A DNA stretch of 45,026 bases, taken from Diplocarpon mali (taxonomy: Eukaryota; Ascomycota; Leotiomycetes; Helotiales; Drepanopezizaceae). How positions within the stretch are numbered: the stretch's first letter is position 1; every line of letters starts with the position of its first letter. Below are positions 1-9,076 of this stretch, in pieces. The DNA is taken from assembly GCA_024741835.1 (NCBI GenBank), contig JAENRP010000295.1, forward strand, positions 2,894 to 47,919, written 5' to 3'. The translations under genes were made by a program, and so were the position numbers. The notes beneath the pieces were generated by a model, which was given only the letters and a program-made list of their open reading frames with translations, ran no database searches and was not told where the DNA came from.

Positions 1-1164
1 AGATTTAAGGATCTTACGAAGATTGACTTTTAAAACGTAGGCATTTTTATTATAATTATCATTTAAATTATTAAAAGTAGATTTAAGTTTAAATAACCTA
101 CTATTATTATTAAAGGTATTTGCTAAAGTCTTAGTTAAATAGCCTTTTCCTTTGCCTTTCCTTAATAGTTGCGGCTTTTAATAAAATAAGGGTAGTTTGC
201 TTTTTAACTTCTGCTTTAATTGCTTTTTAATATTAAAGCTAGCAACTATATCAATCAGTTGCCTTCTAACTTTACAATTAGTAATATTATAAGCACTATT
301 ATAGAAGTAGTATCCTTAATAAGCTTAAGGGCTCGTCCTACGCTCCTTCCTCTTCTTAGGCTTATTATTACCTTATAATATAGCATTTGCCAATTTAAAG
401 TATCCTTTAAAGTCTTACTTAATAGTTCGAAGGAGGTCGATCTTTTTATAAATCTTAAAGTTGGGTTAAATAAAAAGAGATTGTTTCGCAATAGCAAACT
501 TAAAAGGGAGGCTATTGAATAGGAAATTAAAAAGCTGAGTTTTCTTAAAAGTTATAGCTATCTTAGGATCTATAGCTCTTACTCTCCTCTTTACTTTATA
601 TAGTATAAATTAGGTAGAGTCTATATTTATATCTATATCTTTACTATTTTTATCTTTTCTATATTAAAATAAAGTAATCTACTATAGTAGATGCTAAGTA
701 TTAAAGGCAGTTATTTAAAAGTATTTTACCTTTAAAGTATCCTATCTTATCTTTACATTATTATAAATTTAAATAAAATCTTAATCTTTATTATTTAAAC
801 CTCTATTAATCTTAAGCTTACATTTAGCTAAAGCTAGCTTATACTCCCTCTCCTTTTCTATATTTAAAATCTATCTTTAAGAACTTTAGTTATTATCTAT
901 TAAAGCTTTTAAGCTAAGCTTGTTTAATATATTTAAAAGGTCCTTAGCAATTGAATTAGCTATTGAAGTAGAAGTAGACAAATTAGTAGAAGGAGTATAA
1001 AGGGCTATTCTTGCGTATTTAATAAGTATCTTTTAAATCGCTATTTTAATACCTTTGCTTTTAAAGTAAAGCTTTAAATCGTTGAACTATTATTGCCAGT
1101 TCTTTTAAAAGAGTTAAAGGTCTTTAAGTCTAGTATTTCGATCGGAATTGGAAGCTATTGCCAT
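1..1164 (-). pseudogene. Copia-B' gag and beginning of protease, RIP-degraded
   Basis: This is the reverse complement of roughly 9077-10243, the gag region of Copia-B, so it belongs to a second, inverted copy of the same family. Read on the minus strand it opens with ATG at 1164 (MAIASNSDRNTRLKDL). The same codon in Copia-B has mutated to ATA at 9077, so this copy preserves the gag start. The frame is interrupted by TAA and TAG in place of Gln or Trp codons, as RIP produces. The protein would be the capsid precursor of a Ty1/copia retrotransposon. A short Cys-containing segment near 310-260 corresponds to the zinc-knuckle remnant of Copia-B. The element continues past position 1, so protease, integrase, reverse transcriptase and the other LTR are not visible. 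Confidence 0.8.
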
Positions 1165-1314
1165 TTCGAATAGAATTATATTAAAATCAAATAAATTAAA
1201 TAGTTAAAGGCACTCCTCCTATCGAAAAGTTAAAATAATTAAATAGCGGTATTATAAAAGTATTAAATAGGAAAGAAGTCCTCTTACTAAAAAGGGTTTT
1301 TTAAGCTATAATAT

Positions 1315-1443
1315 AGGGAATTATACCTCTTATGAAATATAATAAAGTAAGGAATTATACCTCTTATAATACTAAGGGTTATAGAGCAAGGAATTATACC
1401 TCTTATAATATAGGTTAGCTAAATAGGGAATTATACCTCTTAT
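1315..1443 (-). repeat. Four-copy 19-bp array in the 5' leader of Copia-B'
   Basis: Copies of AGGGAATTATACCTCTTAT or a near variant lie at 1315-1333, 1349-1367, 1388-1406 and 1425-1443, with start-to-start spacing of 34, 39 and 37 bases. The same four-copy array, inverted, is found in the leader of Copia-B at 8797-8926. It lies between the primer-binding site and gag (leader 1165-1561, otherwise without recognisable content). Conserved number and position suggest cis-regulatory elements of the retrotransposon, which is inference. Confidence 0.8.
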
Positions 1444-1561
1444 TTGCCAATTGCTCGCCTCTTATTATAAGTCTTATTCAACTTCCTATTAATAATTATA
1501 GCGCAAGTGCTTTCTAAAGGAAGTTAATAATTAGTTATCAGTCTAGCTAACGCTTATAACC

Positions 1562-1650
1562 TATTAAACTTAAGTCAGTCGGTATAATAGGTAAAGGAGG
1601 CTTTTAAAGGTCAATGGTCGATATATTAGTAAAAGTTAAAGAAGGAAGGT
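1562..1650 (-). repeat. Inner part of Copia-B' 5' LTR, split by Copia-A
   Basis: These 89 bases plus 7245-7350 (106 bases) add up to 195, exactly the LTR length measured independently for Copia-B (8484-8678 and 30315-30509). The primer-binding site complement GCTTATAACC lies immediately left (1552-1561). The LTR is interrupted by Copia-A with target duplication AAGGT (1646-1650 and 7240-7244). Confidence 0.9.
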
Positions 1651-1893
1651 TGTTGCAGGAATGCCCGTCACATGTTTGTCATATGATCTTTCATATAATA
1701 CATTATATATATGATGTATTATATGACTTGCCATATGACTTAGTGGCAGCCCTTATTAAATAGCTTGTAGTTAAAGAGCTCTTATAAATTGAGATATAAG
1801 ACACCTAATATTGTCGTTTGTACCTTATACTTCTTTGTACCCTCTCTTCTAGTTTACTATTAAGTTCACTATTAGAGAACCTCCTTTGCTATA
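1651..1893 (+). repeat. Copia-A 5' LTR (243 bp)
   Basis: It starts TGTTGCAGGAATGCCCG and ends in GCTATA, where the 3' copy has GCTACA, so the original termini were TG...CA. It matches 6997-7239 over its whole length, differing by transitions. A long dyad lies inside it: CATATAATACAT around 1692-1703 is complementary to ATGTATTATATG around 1717-1730, allowing an extended stem in the transcript or DNA. Confidence 0.93.
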
Positions 1894-1907
1894 GGTTATA
1901 AGTCCCG
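1894..1907 (+). other. Copia-A primer-binding site (half initiator tRNA-Met type)
   Basis: GGTTATAAGTCCCG directly follows the 5' LTR. Allowing for RIP transitions it fits GGTTATGAGCCC, the complement of the anticodon arm of eukaryotic initiator tRNA-Met. Many copia elements are known to prime from a cleaved half of that tRNA. Copia-B (8679) and TRIM-T (7863) have the same site. Confidence 0.65.
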
Positions 1908-3348
1908 TATGCCTATAAATAGCATTTGATAAATTCCATTGATTAGAGTCTCCTTTACAAACGAAAAGGCTGATCGATATTTTTAAGTTTTTATTACTTA
2001 ACCAACGATATATAACAAGCGTCATTTTAATAATAAAACAGTAGCTACTCCCCTTCCGAAGCGCTACGCAATAATCTAAGCTTACGCAAGATTCGTCACT
2101 ATAGCTAAATCATCAGGACTAATAGCTGAGATTACTAGCTTAATTGCTAAAAGTACTCCACTACTTAAATTACCTATTTTTAAAGGGACTAATATATAGT
2201 ACTTGAAACTCAAATACAATAGTTTATCTCCTCCTCCTCCTCCTTCTCCTCCTTTCGACAACTCCTTATATATATATATAAATAAGATGTCGTCGTTATC
2301 TTTAGCTGCCTTTAGCCTCCCTAAGTCTTAAAAGCTTAAAGGCGCAAAGGACTATAGCTAGTAGAGGAATAAGGTTTTAAACCTTGTAAAGTCAAACGCT
2401 TTAACTATATATCTCTATATAAAAGCTAAAACATATACTCTACCTAAGGTTGACTTATAAGACCGTTCTATTATACTTAAGGAAAGGGACAATTGGATTA
2501 GATAGGAAGCTAAGGAATCTTAAATGAAGCTTACTATTATACTTAATTGCAAACCAGGCCTACTAGCTTATATAAAAGGCGACAAATCTGCCTTAGATAT
2601 ATAGGAAGCTCTTTAAAAATAGTATAAAGGATCTGGAATAGTACTTAAATATAACGCTATATAGACCTACGTTACTATTAAATATGATAACTTCAAATCG
2701 CTTAAAGCTTACGTTATCGCTTTTAAACTTTCAATTACTAAATTAGAAGCTTTCAACTCTGCCCCTCCCTCTTACTAGCACCCTATCATATTTATTACTA
2801 GCTATTCTAATAGATAGCCTATTTAGGTAGATCAATAATATTCTAACCTTCGCTTAGCTATAGCAGTTAGACGAAAATCAGAGATTACGCTCGAAGCTTT
2901 TATTAAAGATATTACTAATAAAGCTCAAGCCTTATAAAGTTCAAAAATGAATAGAACTGTCTTATACAGTAACAAATCAGCTAGCAAGCCGCATTCCTCT
3001 AATTATAAGAAGTCAGAAAATAAGAGAGGTTTTAAAGATTTAAAAAAGAGCACCTCTAGGAATACTACCACCTCTTCCCTTAACTCCCCTTATCCTTATT
3101 ATAAGTAACTAAAGCTATACTATAAGGTAGAAGATTGCTTTGCAATTAACAAATCGAAAAGAGAGGCTTAAGAGAAGGATTTAAGGAAGAAGTACGTATT
3201 CTATCACCTTAAAGGCAAAGACGATAAGTCCTTGCCATTATTACCAAAAGGTAAGAAGCCTTTTAAGAAAACTTAAAAGGAAAACAAAGAGTTAGATAAT
3301 GACCTCTTTAGGCATACTATGCTATTACTAACCCTAGGGCCAATTCTC

Positions 3349-3426
3349 ACTTGTAAGCTAGGCCTAAGAGTCAATTCCGACTCCTTCCTAGGGCCAATTT
3401 CCACTTATAGGCCGGGTCCAAGAGTC
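3349..3426 (+). repeat. Two palindrome copies in a 54-bp tandem duplication, Copia-A gag-protease linker
   Basis: Palindrome copies lie at 3349-3372 and 3403-3426. They sit in a 54-base duplication whose units both begin with CTAGGGCCAATT (3334 and 3388). In the gag-pol frame they encode TCKLGLRVNS and TYRPGPRVSS, directly upstream of the protease motif. Confidence 0.85.
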
Positions 3427-4815
3427 AGTTCTTTTACCTCCTACTTCTTATTAAAATTGAGGAATCGTTAGCTATATGATATAGGTGCTAATAAGCATAT
3501 CTTTAATAATCTCTTTAAGTTCACTTCCTATACTGCTTAAGATAATCTACCCTCCTTAAGTATAGTTAATAGATCTATTCAACCTTTTAGTATTAGCACT
3601 TGCAAAGTTAATGCACTTAAATCCAATAAAAAGGTATATATTCTTAAGTTAATTAATACTCTTTATATACTTTAATCACCTATCTACCTATACTTAGGTA
3701 GCAAACTTAATAAAATCAAAGGCTTCTATCGAAATAGCAAGCTATTTCTATCTAATAAAAAGGAAATTTACACTATCGATAATAATATGTATATCAATAA
3801 GAAACAGCCTTCTACTAACTCCTCTAGTTATGTAAGTAGATATGCTCTCTTAGCTGCTATTAAGAATAGACCTCTTAATATTAAGCTCTAATACCATCGA
3901 TTAGGCTACGCTAGCTTACAAACGGTTAGAAAGACCTAATCTACTATTACTAATATATAGATTAAGGAAACAAAATTAAGAAAGACGCGAATTTGCGCTC
4001 CTTATAAGAAAGGCAGACCTCTCTAATATATTAATAAATGTTCAGCTTACCCTCGACCTATAAAGGTACTTAATAAGCTATATATTAATATATTTTATCT
4101 AAAGCCAATTAGTCTTAACGGCTACAAATACGCTTCTATCTTCACTTGCGCAGCTATAATAGCTAGGTAGGAATAGACCTATATAAATAAATCTAATGCC
4201 TTTAAGGTAAATAAGAAAATGATCAGCCTTTTACAAACTTAATACAATTGTATAATCAAGCGGTAAAGAACTAATAGAGGTAAGGAGTACTCTCCTATAT
4301 AGATGCGAATACTTATAGAAAACCTTAGCATAATTTTAAAGGAATCTACTCCTTATACGCCAGAATAAGACGGCAGATTAAAACGATTAATTCGTATACT
4401 AATAGAAAAGTTGCAAATAGCTATAATTAACTAAAATATCCCCTCCTTTCTTTAGCCTTACCTTCTTCTTTTAGTAATATATATTACAAATCTTACTGCC
4501 TCTAATATTCTAAGTAGCAAGACTCTATATAAGGTCTTTTAGGATAATATTAAGCCTGATAAGCCTTATACTCCCTTAGTTAAGTATCTTTAAGTACTAG
4601 GCTATTGTATCTATATACTAATTGAGAAAGAAAAGCGAACTTAAAGCAATAAACTCGCTTTAAGAGCAAAGGTAAGTACTCTTATTAGATTTAATAGTAG
4701 AAGTATTTATCAAATCTATATACTATTATAAATAGGTGAAAAGATTATTTAATTATCTTACATTCGATTCGATAAAGACGGCCTAATTATAAAGCTGCAA
4801 TTAAGGGGTGATTTC

Positions 4816-4938
4816 ACTCCTAGGCTAGGACCGCGAGTTAATTCTGACTCTTACGATAATAGTAATTTCACTCTTAGGCCGGGACCGCGAGTCAATTCTG
4901 ACTCTTACGATTTTACTCCTAAGCCAGGACCGCGAGTC
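4816..4938 (+). repeat. Three palindrome copies in the integrase-RT linker of Copia-A
   Basis: Copies at 4816-4839, 4870-4893 and 4915-4938 are spaced 54 and 45 bases apart. They encode TPRLGPRV, TLRPGPRV and TPKPGPRV, separated by NSDSYD-type spacers, in frame with pol. The distance from the gag copy at 3403 is 1,413 bases, also a multiple of three. Confidence 0.9.
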
Positions 4939-6741
4939 GATTTAAGAGAAGCTAATAAAGCTGAGCTTCTAACTCTAAGAAAGAGAGGAAGACCTCCTAG
5001 TTTAAAGAACAAGGCTTACCCTTAGCCTTCCGAGAAGAGAGCTACTCGCTCTACTACTCTTAGATTTAAAGCTAATAACTCTAATAATAAGAAAGCCTAT
5101 TTAAGCGCCTTCTATATGGCCTTACTCAACTCTCCTTATTCAAATGACCTAAAAACAGTCGAACAAGCCCTCTCTTGCGCTAATGCCGATAAATGGCAAT
5201 CTATAATCAACTTTAAGTATAATTCCCTCGCTTATAAGAATATATAAGTAGTAGTAAAACGCTTAAAACTCTCTAAAGATAATAGAGTACTTAGATTAAG
5301 GCTCGTCTTTAAAATAAAAAGAGATTAAAATAGGAAAATCTCCTAATAGAAGGTCAGATTTATTATATAAGGCTATATGCAATAATAAGGTCGAGATTAT
5401 AACTAAACCTTTGCTAGTATATGCAAATCTATAGTTTAGAAGATTGCAATTGCGCTTGCAGTGCTATACGACTTTAAGCTAGATCAATTCGATATTAAGA
5501 CAGCTTTCCTTAATTCAAAAGCTAACTCTAATATCTATGTCAAATTACCTCTTAGATATACTTAAAACAAGGTCGTTCTTTTACCTTAAGACTACTATCT
5601 CAAGCTTCTTAAGGCCTTATATAGCTTGAAATAATCTCTACGACTATAGTAAGAAAAGCTATAGTCTGAGCTATAAAAGCTCGATTTTCAACCTCTTAAT
5701 ATTAATAATTATATATATATCAACCGCGTCTCTCAGATTCTCATTATTACTTATATTGATAACTTCCTTATAGTAGTAAAGAAGGGTAATATATATAATA
5801 AGTTCAAAAGAGATCTTCGCAACCTCTTTAAGATTATAAGTAGCGAACCGGCTAACTACTTCTTAAGAGTACGTATAGTTAAAGATTAATAAAATAAAAT
5901 AATCTCACTTTATTAAAACGCCTATATTAATAAGGTTTTTAAACGTTTTTATATAACTAATTGCAAAAGCGTACTAATGCCTTTTGCTAATAGCTATAAA
6001 GTTCATATAGTCAAATTTGAAGGCTAAGCCACTCTATAGGAAGTAAAGCTATACTAAGAGATCTATAGTTCTTTATAGTACTTTGCGCATTATACGCGTT
6101 AGGATATACTATACTACTACTCTATTCTTAGCAAATTCCTTACTAACCTTTCGCTATAATATATAGTAGCTTTAAAACGAGTTTTATAATACTTATAAAG
6201 AACGCGATTCTATTATACTACCTTTAAAAGTAAAACAACTGACCTAGAGCTTTAGAAATTGCATAGCTATTGCGATTCTGACTAGGTAGGTAATAGAGGA
6301 AGTAGAGCCTCCTATTCTGGGGCCGTCTTCTTCCTTAATAATAAGGTAATTACTGCCTCCTTTAAGCGATAAACTATTATCGCTCTCTTATTTATAAAGG
6401 TAGAGTACATTACTATATGCAAATTCGCGTAAGAAGCCTCTTAGATATATTAAGTACTTAAGGAAATGGGCTACGCCAGCGATAATACTACTAAAGTCGA
6501 AATGATCTATAATAACTAAGGAGCCCTTTATCTTACCGAAAACCCCGAATATTACTAGAGAATGAAGCATATTAATATCAAGTTCTATTATATTTAGCAA
6601 GAACTTCGAAAAGGACATTTGGACCTCTAGTATACTAATACTAAAGATAACGCCGCCGATAGACTCATAAAGAGCTTAAATAGCTTTAACCACGCCGCCT
6701 TTATCAAATTGTTAAATATGAAGGTTTTGCACCTTAATTAA

Positions 6742-6996
6742 GAGGTAATTTTTTTTTATACCTCTATTATAAAGTGATTTTTTTTACACTTCTATTAAAG
6801 GGTGATTTTTTTTACTCCTAGGCCAGGCCCGCGAGTTGATTTTAACTTACTAAGGGGTAGATTTCGCGCTAGCGAACTGTACTCTATTTCCTATATCTAT
6901 AGGTTAATTTTTCATACAAAACTATAGATTATAACAAACGTTATAATATTATATATATTATTAGCAAGTACCTTTAAAGGTCTCCCCAAAGGGGTA
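6742..6996 (+). other. Copia-A 3' tail with T-tract repeats, palindrome copy and polypurine tract
   Basis: Three imperfect repeats of a GTGATTTTTTTT-type block occupy about 6746-6813. A palindrome copy follows at 6814-6837, still in phase with pol (1,899 bases from 4915). The polypurine tract AAAGGGGTA (6988-6996) directly abuts the 3' LTR. TRIM-T has the matching AAGGGGTA. Confidence 0.75.
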
Positions 6997-7239
6997 TATT
7001 ATAAGAATGCCCGTTATATATTTATCATATAATCTTTCATATAATATATCATACACATAATATATTATATGACTTGCCACATGACTTAGTAGCAGCCCTT
7101 ATTAAATAGCTCGTAGTTAAAGAGCTCTCATAAATCGAGATACAAGACACCTAATATCGTCGTTTGCACCTCATACTTCTTCGTGCCCTCTCTTCTAGTT
7201 TACTATCAAGTTCACTATCAGAGAACCTCCTTTGCTACA
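6997..7239 (+). repeat. Copia-A 3' LTR (243 bp)
   Basis: It is the same length as 1651-1893. It begins TATTATAAGAATGCCCG, a RIP-mutated TGTTGCAGGAATGCCCG, and ends GCTACA. The target duplication AAGGT follows at 7240-7244. Confidence 0.93.
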
Positions 7240-7244
7240 AAGGT

Positions 7245-7350
7245 TATCCCTTTCTTCCTTATAGCTATATACGTATCAATATCCTACTAACTAAGCAATA
7301 GGGTCATATAATAATACATCGGAGTAATAGCAATATCACCTATCTTAATA
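7245..7350 (-). repeat. Outer part of Copia-B' 5' LTR
   Basis: This is the reverse complement of the beginning of the Copia-B LTR (8484 onward). It ends at 7350 with CTTAATA, a mutated CTTAACA. With 1562-1650 it completes a 195-bp LTR. The next five bases (7351-7355, TAGTC) are the expected target duplication, whose partner is outside the window. Confidence 0.88.
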
Positions 7351-7355
7351 TAGTC

Positions 7356-7772
7356 ATACGTTTCCTTAATTAACGCTTATAGTATATCAAATGTTAATCC
7401 TATAGGTTTATTTGCTTTGATTTTAATAGTAATAGTACTGCTATTTTATAAGTATTAGTTGATTTTCTTCTTATTATTATTTAGTATATAGTACGGTTAG
7501 ATCTCCTTAATCGACTATATACCGTTGATGCTTTTAGCAACGATCTTAAGTCGATTATCTCTATTTAGTTTCTTAAGTTAATAGATGAATCTGTTTTCTT
7601 ACTCTCGCTTTTACTAAAGCTAGTTTCTACCTCCTTTTATTTCTCTAAATTTTCAATAGGTAGTTTCTTTAGAATTACCAGATCTGGGTCTAGCACGCCG
7701 GTTAAGTGAAGGAATAACTTATAGTATTTTAATAGTACGAATTTAAGACCTTTAATAACTACCTTTTTCTTA
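7356..7772 (-). pseudogene. Element D, fragment downstream of the protease
   Basis: Read on the minus strand and joined to 8281-8478 across TRIM-T (one CTATA copy removed), the frame continues without a shift as IGDLLYSKKKVVIKGLK. That is the stretch that follows the protease fold in fungal gag-protease polyproteins. Further left the frame stays mostly open, with RIP-type stops, in a charged Ser/Lys-rich region (near LEDxKEVETSFSKSESKK) that I do not recognise. It ends at the Copia-B' target site. No reverse transcriptase of D is visible; it may lie beyond the left edge. Confidence 0.7.
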
Positions 7773-7777
7773 CTATA

Positions 7778-7862
7778 TATTATGCAGAAAATAGGCTAAA
7801 TATGCTAGTACGCGCCCTAAGGTATGGATTCACATTTTGGCCGAGCGGTATTATATACAACA
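7778..7862 (+). repeat. TRIM-T left LTR (85 bp)
   Basis: It is the same length as 8191-8275 and as the solo LTR at 28547-28631. It contains TGGCCGAGCGGT at 7838-7849, identical to the D-arm (A-box) segment common in Ser and Leu tRNAs. Whether that is functional is unknown. Confidence 0.88.
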
Positions 7863-8190
7863 GTTATAAGCCCTATAAGCGCAGCGATAATTCTTTCGCA
7901 TTCCTCTTGCGCAAGGTTTAGCCGACGTTTCTCGCTTCGAAGTTCTACTGGTAAACCACTTTTCAAAGAATTCGGCAATGATTATACTCGGTTTCGACTG
8001 CATCGATAGAAGTTTCGACAGATTTAAGTAAAACGACCTCTAATATATGGCCGAAGAAAAATGCATTCTAGCCCTTCCGACCACCTATTTTCTACTAGCT
8101 TAGCAGTCTATGCGCTATATCTACGCTACCACAGACTGGGCTAGTACTTAGGCCGCTGGAAAAACTGTTCTTCTAGCGACCTAAGGGGTA

Positions 8191-8275
8191 TATTATATAG
8201 AAAATAGGCTAAATATGCTAGTACGCGCCCTAAGGTGTGGATTCACATTTTGGCCGAGCGGTATTATACACGACA
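8191..8275 (+). repeat. TRIM-T right LTR (85 bp)
   Basis: It starts TATTATATAGAAAATAGG where the left copy has TATTATGCAGAAAATAGG, which are RIP-type transitions, and ends CACGACA. The A-box-like segment lies at 8251-8262. The tract AAGGGGTA (8183-8190) abuts it. Confidence 0.88.
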
Positions 8276-8280
8276 CTATA

Positions 8281-8478
8281 TAATAAGTCGCCTATTATAA
8301 TTTATAAGTTCCGAATATCAATCGTCTTATCTACCTTCTACAACTATAGCAAATTAAGTAATAAATATAAGTTATTACTAAAAGGCTATACAAATACCTT
8401 ATCCTTACGCTAGATTCTATATATACCGACTTTAAATTCAACCTAGTATATAAGCTCAGACTTGCTACTATTTGCGGT
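8281..8478 (-). pseudogene. Element D, middle of the aspartic protease domain
   Basis: On the minus strand the sequence reads, with RIP-type stops ignored, NTANSSKSELIYQVEFKVG and on to LLLNLLQLQKVDKTIDIRN and IIIGDLLY. In fungal retrotransposon gag-protease proteins this block follows the D-x-G-S-D-x-N-V-I-S active-site segment. That segment is at 30583-30608. The two pieces join in frame as T-I-N-T-A-N once Copia-B and one target copy (ATTTA) are removed. Confidence 0.8.
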
Positions 8479-8483
8479 ATTTA

Positions 8484-8678
8484 TGTTAAGATAGGTGATA
8501 CAGCCATCACTCCGATGTATTATCATATAACCCTACTGCTTAGTCAGTAGGATATTAATACATATATAGCTATAGGGAAGAAAGGGGTAACCTTCCTTCC
8601 TTAACTCTTATTAATATATCAACTATCGACCTTTAAAAGCCTCCTTTACCTACTGCACCGACTTACTTAAGCTTAATA
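8484..8678 (+). repeat. Copia-B 5' LTR (195 bp)
   Basis: It begins TGTTAAGATAGGTGATAC and ends CTTAATA (mutated CTTAACA). It matches 30315-30509 in length and sequence. It contains a perfect hairpin, CCTACTG / CAGTAGG with a 6-base loop, near 8541-8561. Confidence 0.92.
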
Positions 8679-9076
8679 GGTTATAAGCCCTAGCTAGACT
8701 AATAATAAATTATTAACTTCCTTTAAAAAGCACTTACGCTGTAACTATTAGTAGGAAGTTGAACGAGACTTATAATAAAAGGCGAGCAATCGGCAAATAG
8801 GAGGTATGATTCCCTATTTAGCCAACCTATATTATAAGAGGTTTGATTCCTTACTCTATAACCCTTTAGTACTATAAGAGGTATGATTCTTTGCTTTACT
8901 ATATTTTATAAGAGGTATAATTCCCTATATTATAGCCTAAAAACCCTTTTTGATAAAAGGACTTCCTTCCTATTTAATACTTTTATAATACCTACTATTT
9001 AATCATTTTAACTTTTTAATAAGAGGAGTGCCTTTAACTATTTAATTTATTTGATTTTAATGCAATTCTATTTAAA
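8679..9076 (+). other. Copia-B leader: primer-binding site and four-copy 19-bp array
   Basis: The half-initiator-tRNA primer site GGTTATAAGCCCTA lies at 8679-8692. Four copies of ATAAGAGGTATGATTCCCT and variants begin at about 8797, 8834, 8874 and 8908. The same array, inverted, is in Copia-B' (1315-1443). There is no coding sequence before gag. Confidence 0.8.

Larger units (their letters stand above)
2287..6741 (+). pseudogene. Copia-A gag-pol polyprotein, RIP-degraded
   Basis: One frame starts at ATG 2287 (MSSLSLAAFSLPKS) and runs through the element. Gag has the copia-type N-terminus with an A-K-D-Y-S-x-W-R core and a Cys/His-rich remnant near 3095-3140. The protease motif reads Y-D-I-G-A at about 3475-3489, originally D-T-G-A. 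The pre-integrase segment YHRLGYASL is near 3893. The integrase core follows to about 4640, with its DDE residues partly changed to N and K (YINIFYL, RTNRGKEY). A linker with three copies of the octapeptide FTPRPGPRV precedes reverse transcriptase (about 5130-5890), whose active-site box is YIDN at 5751-5762 instead of YVDD. RNase H follows from about 6240. The TAA at 6739-6741 may be the true stop or a mutated Gln. The product would copy and integrate the element; this copy cannot make it. Confidence 0.9.
1651..7239 (+). mobile_element. Copia-A: complete Ty1/copia LTR retrotransposon, RIP-inactivated
   Basis: This 5,589-bp element has two 243-bp LTRs, a half-tRNA primer-binding site, one long gag-pol frame, a polypurine tract, and a perfect 5-bp target duplication AAGGT at 1646-1650 and 7240-7244. 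The pol order protease, integrase, reverse transcriptase, RNase H is that of Ty1/copia. It is inserted in the LTR of Copia-B', so it is younger than that copy. Stop codons are almost all TAA or TAG at former Gln or Trp positions, and catalytic Asp codons have become Asn, so the copy is dead. It carries six copies of the dispersed 24-bp palindrome. Confidence 0.93.
7778..8275 (+). mobile_element. TRIM-T: complete 498-bp terminal-repeat retrotransposon in miniature
   Basis: Two 85-bp direct terminal repeats (7778-7862 and 8191-8275) enclose 328 bp. A perfect 5-bp target duplication CTATA (7773-7777, 8276-8280) flanks the element. The original termini were TGTT...GACA. Directly after the first repeat comes GTTATAAGCCCTAT, the same half-initiator-tRNA primer site as in Copia-A and Copia-B. 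Directly before the second comes the polypurine tract AAGGGGTA. There is no coding capacity: the frame at 7824-8009 spans the LTR-internal border and matches nothing known to me. The internal part is richer in G+C than its surroundings. The element was presumably mobilised in trans. The shared PPT-LTR junction (AAGGGGTA then TGTT) points to Copia-A as helper. Confidence 0.88.

Noticed and set aside
6388..6618. 76-residue minus-strand frame
   Set aside because: Antisense to the RNase H of Copia-A, which is well recognised on the plus strand.
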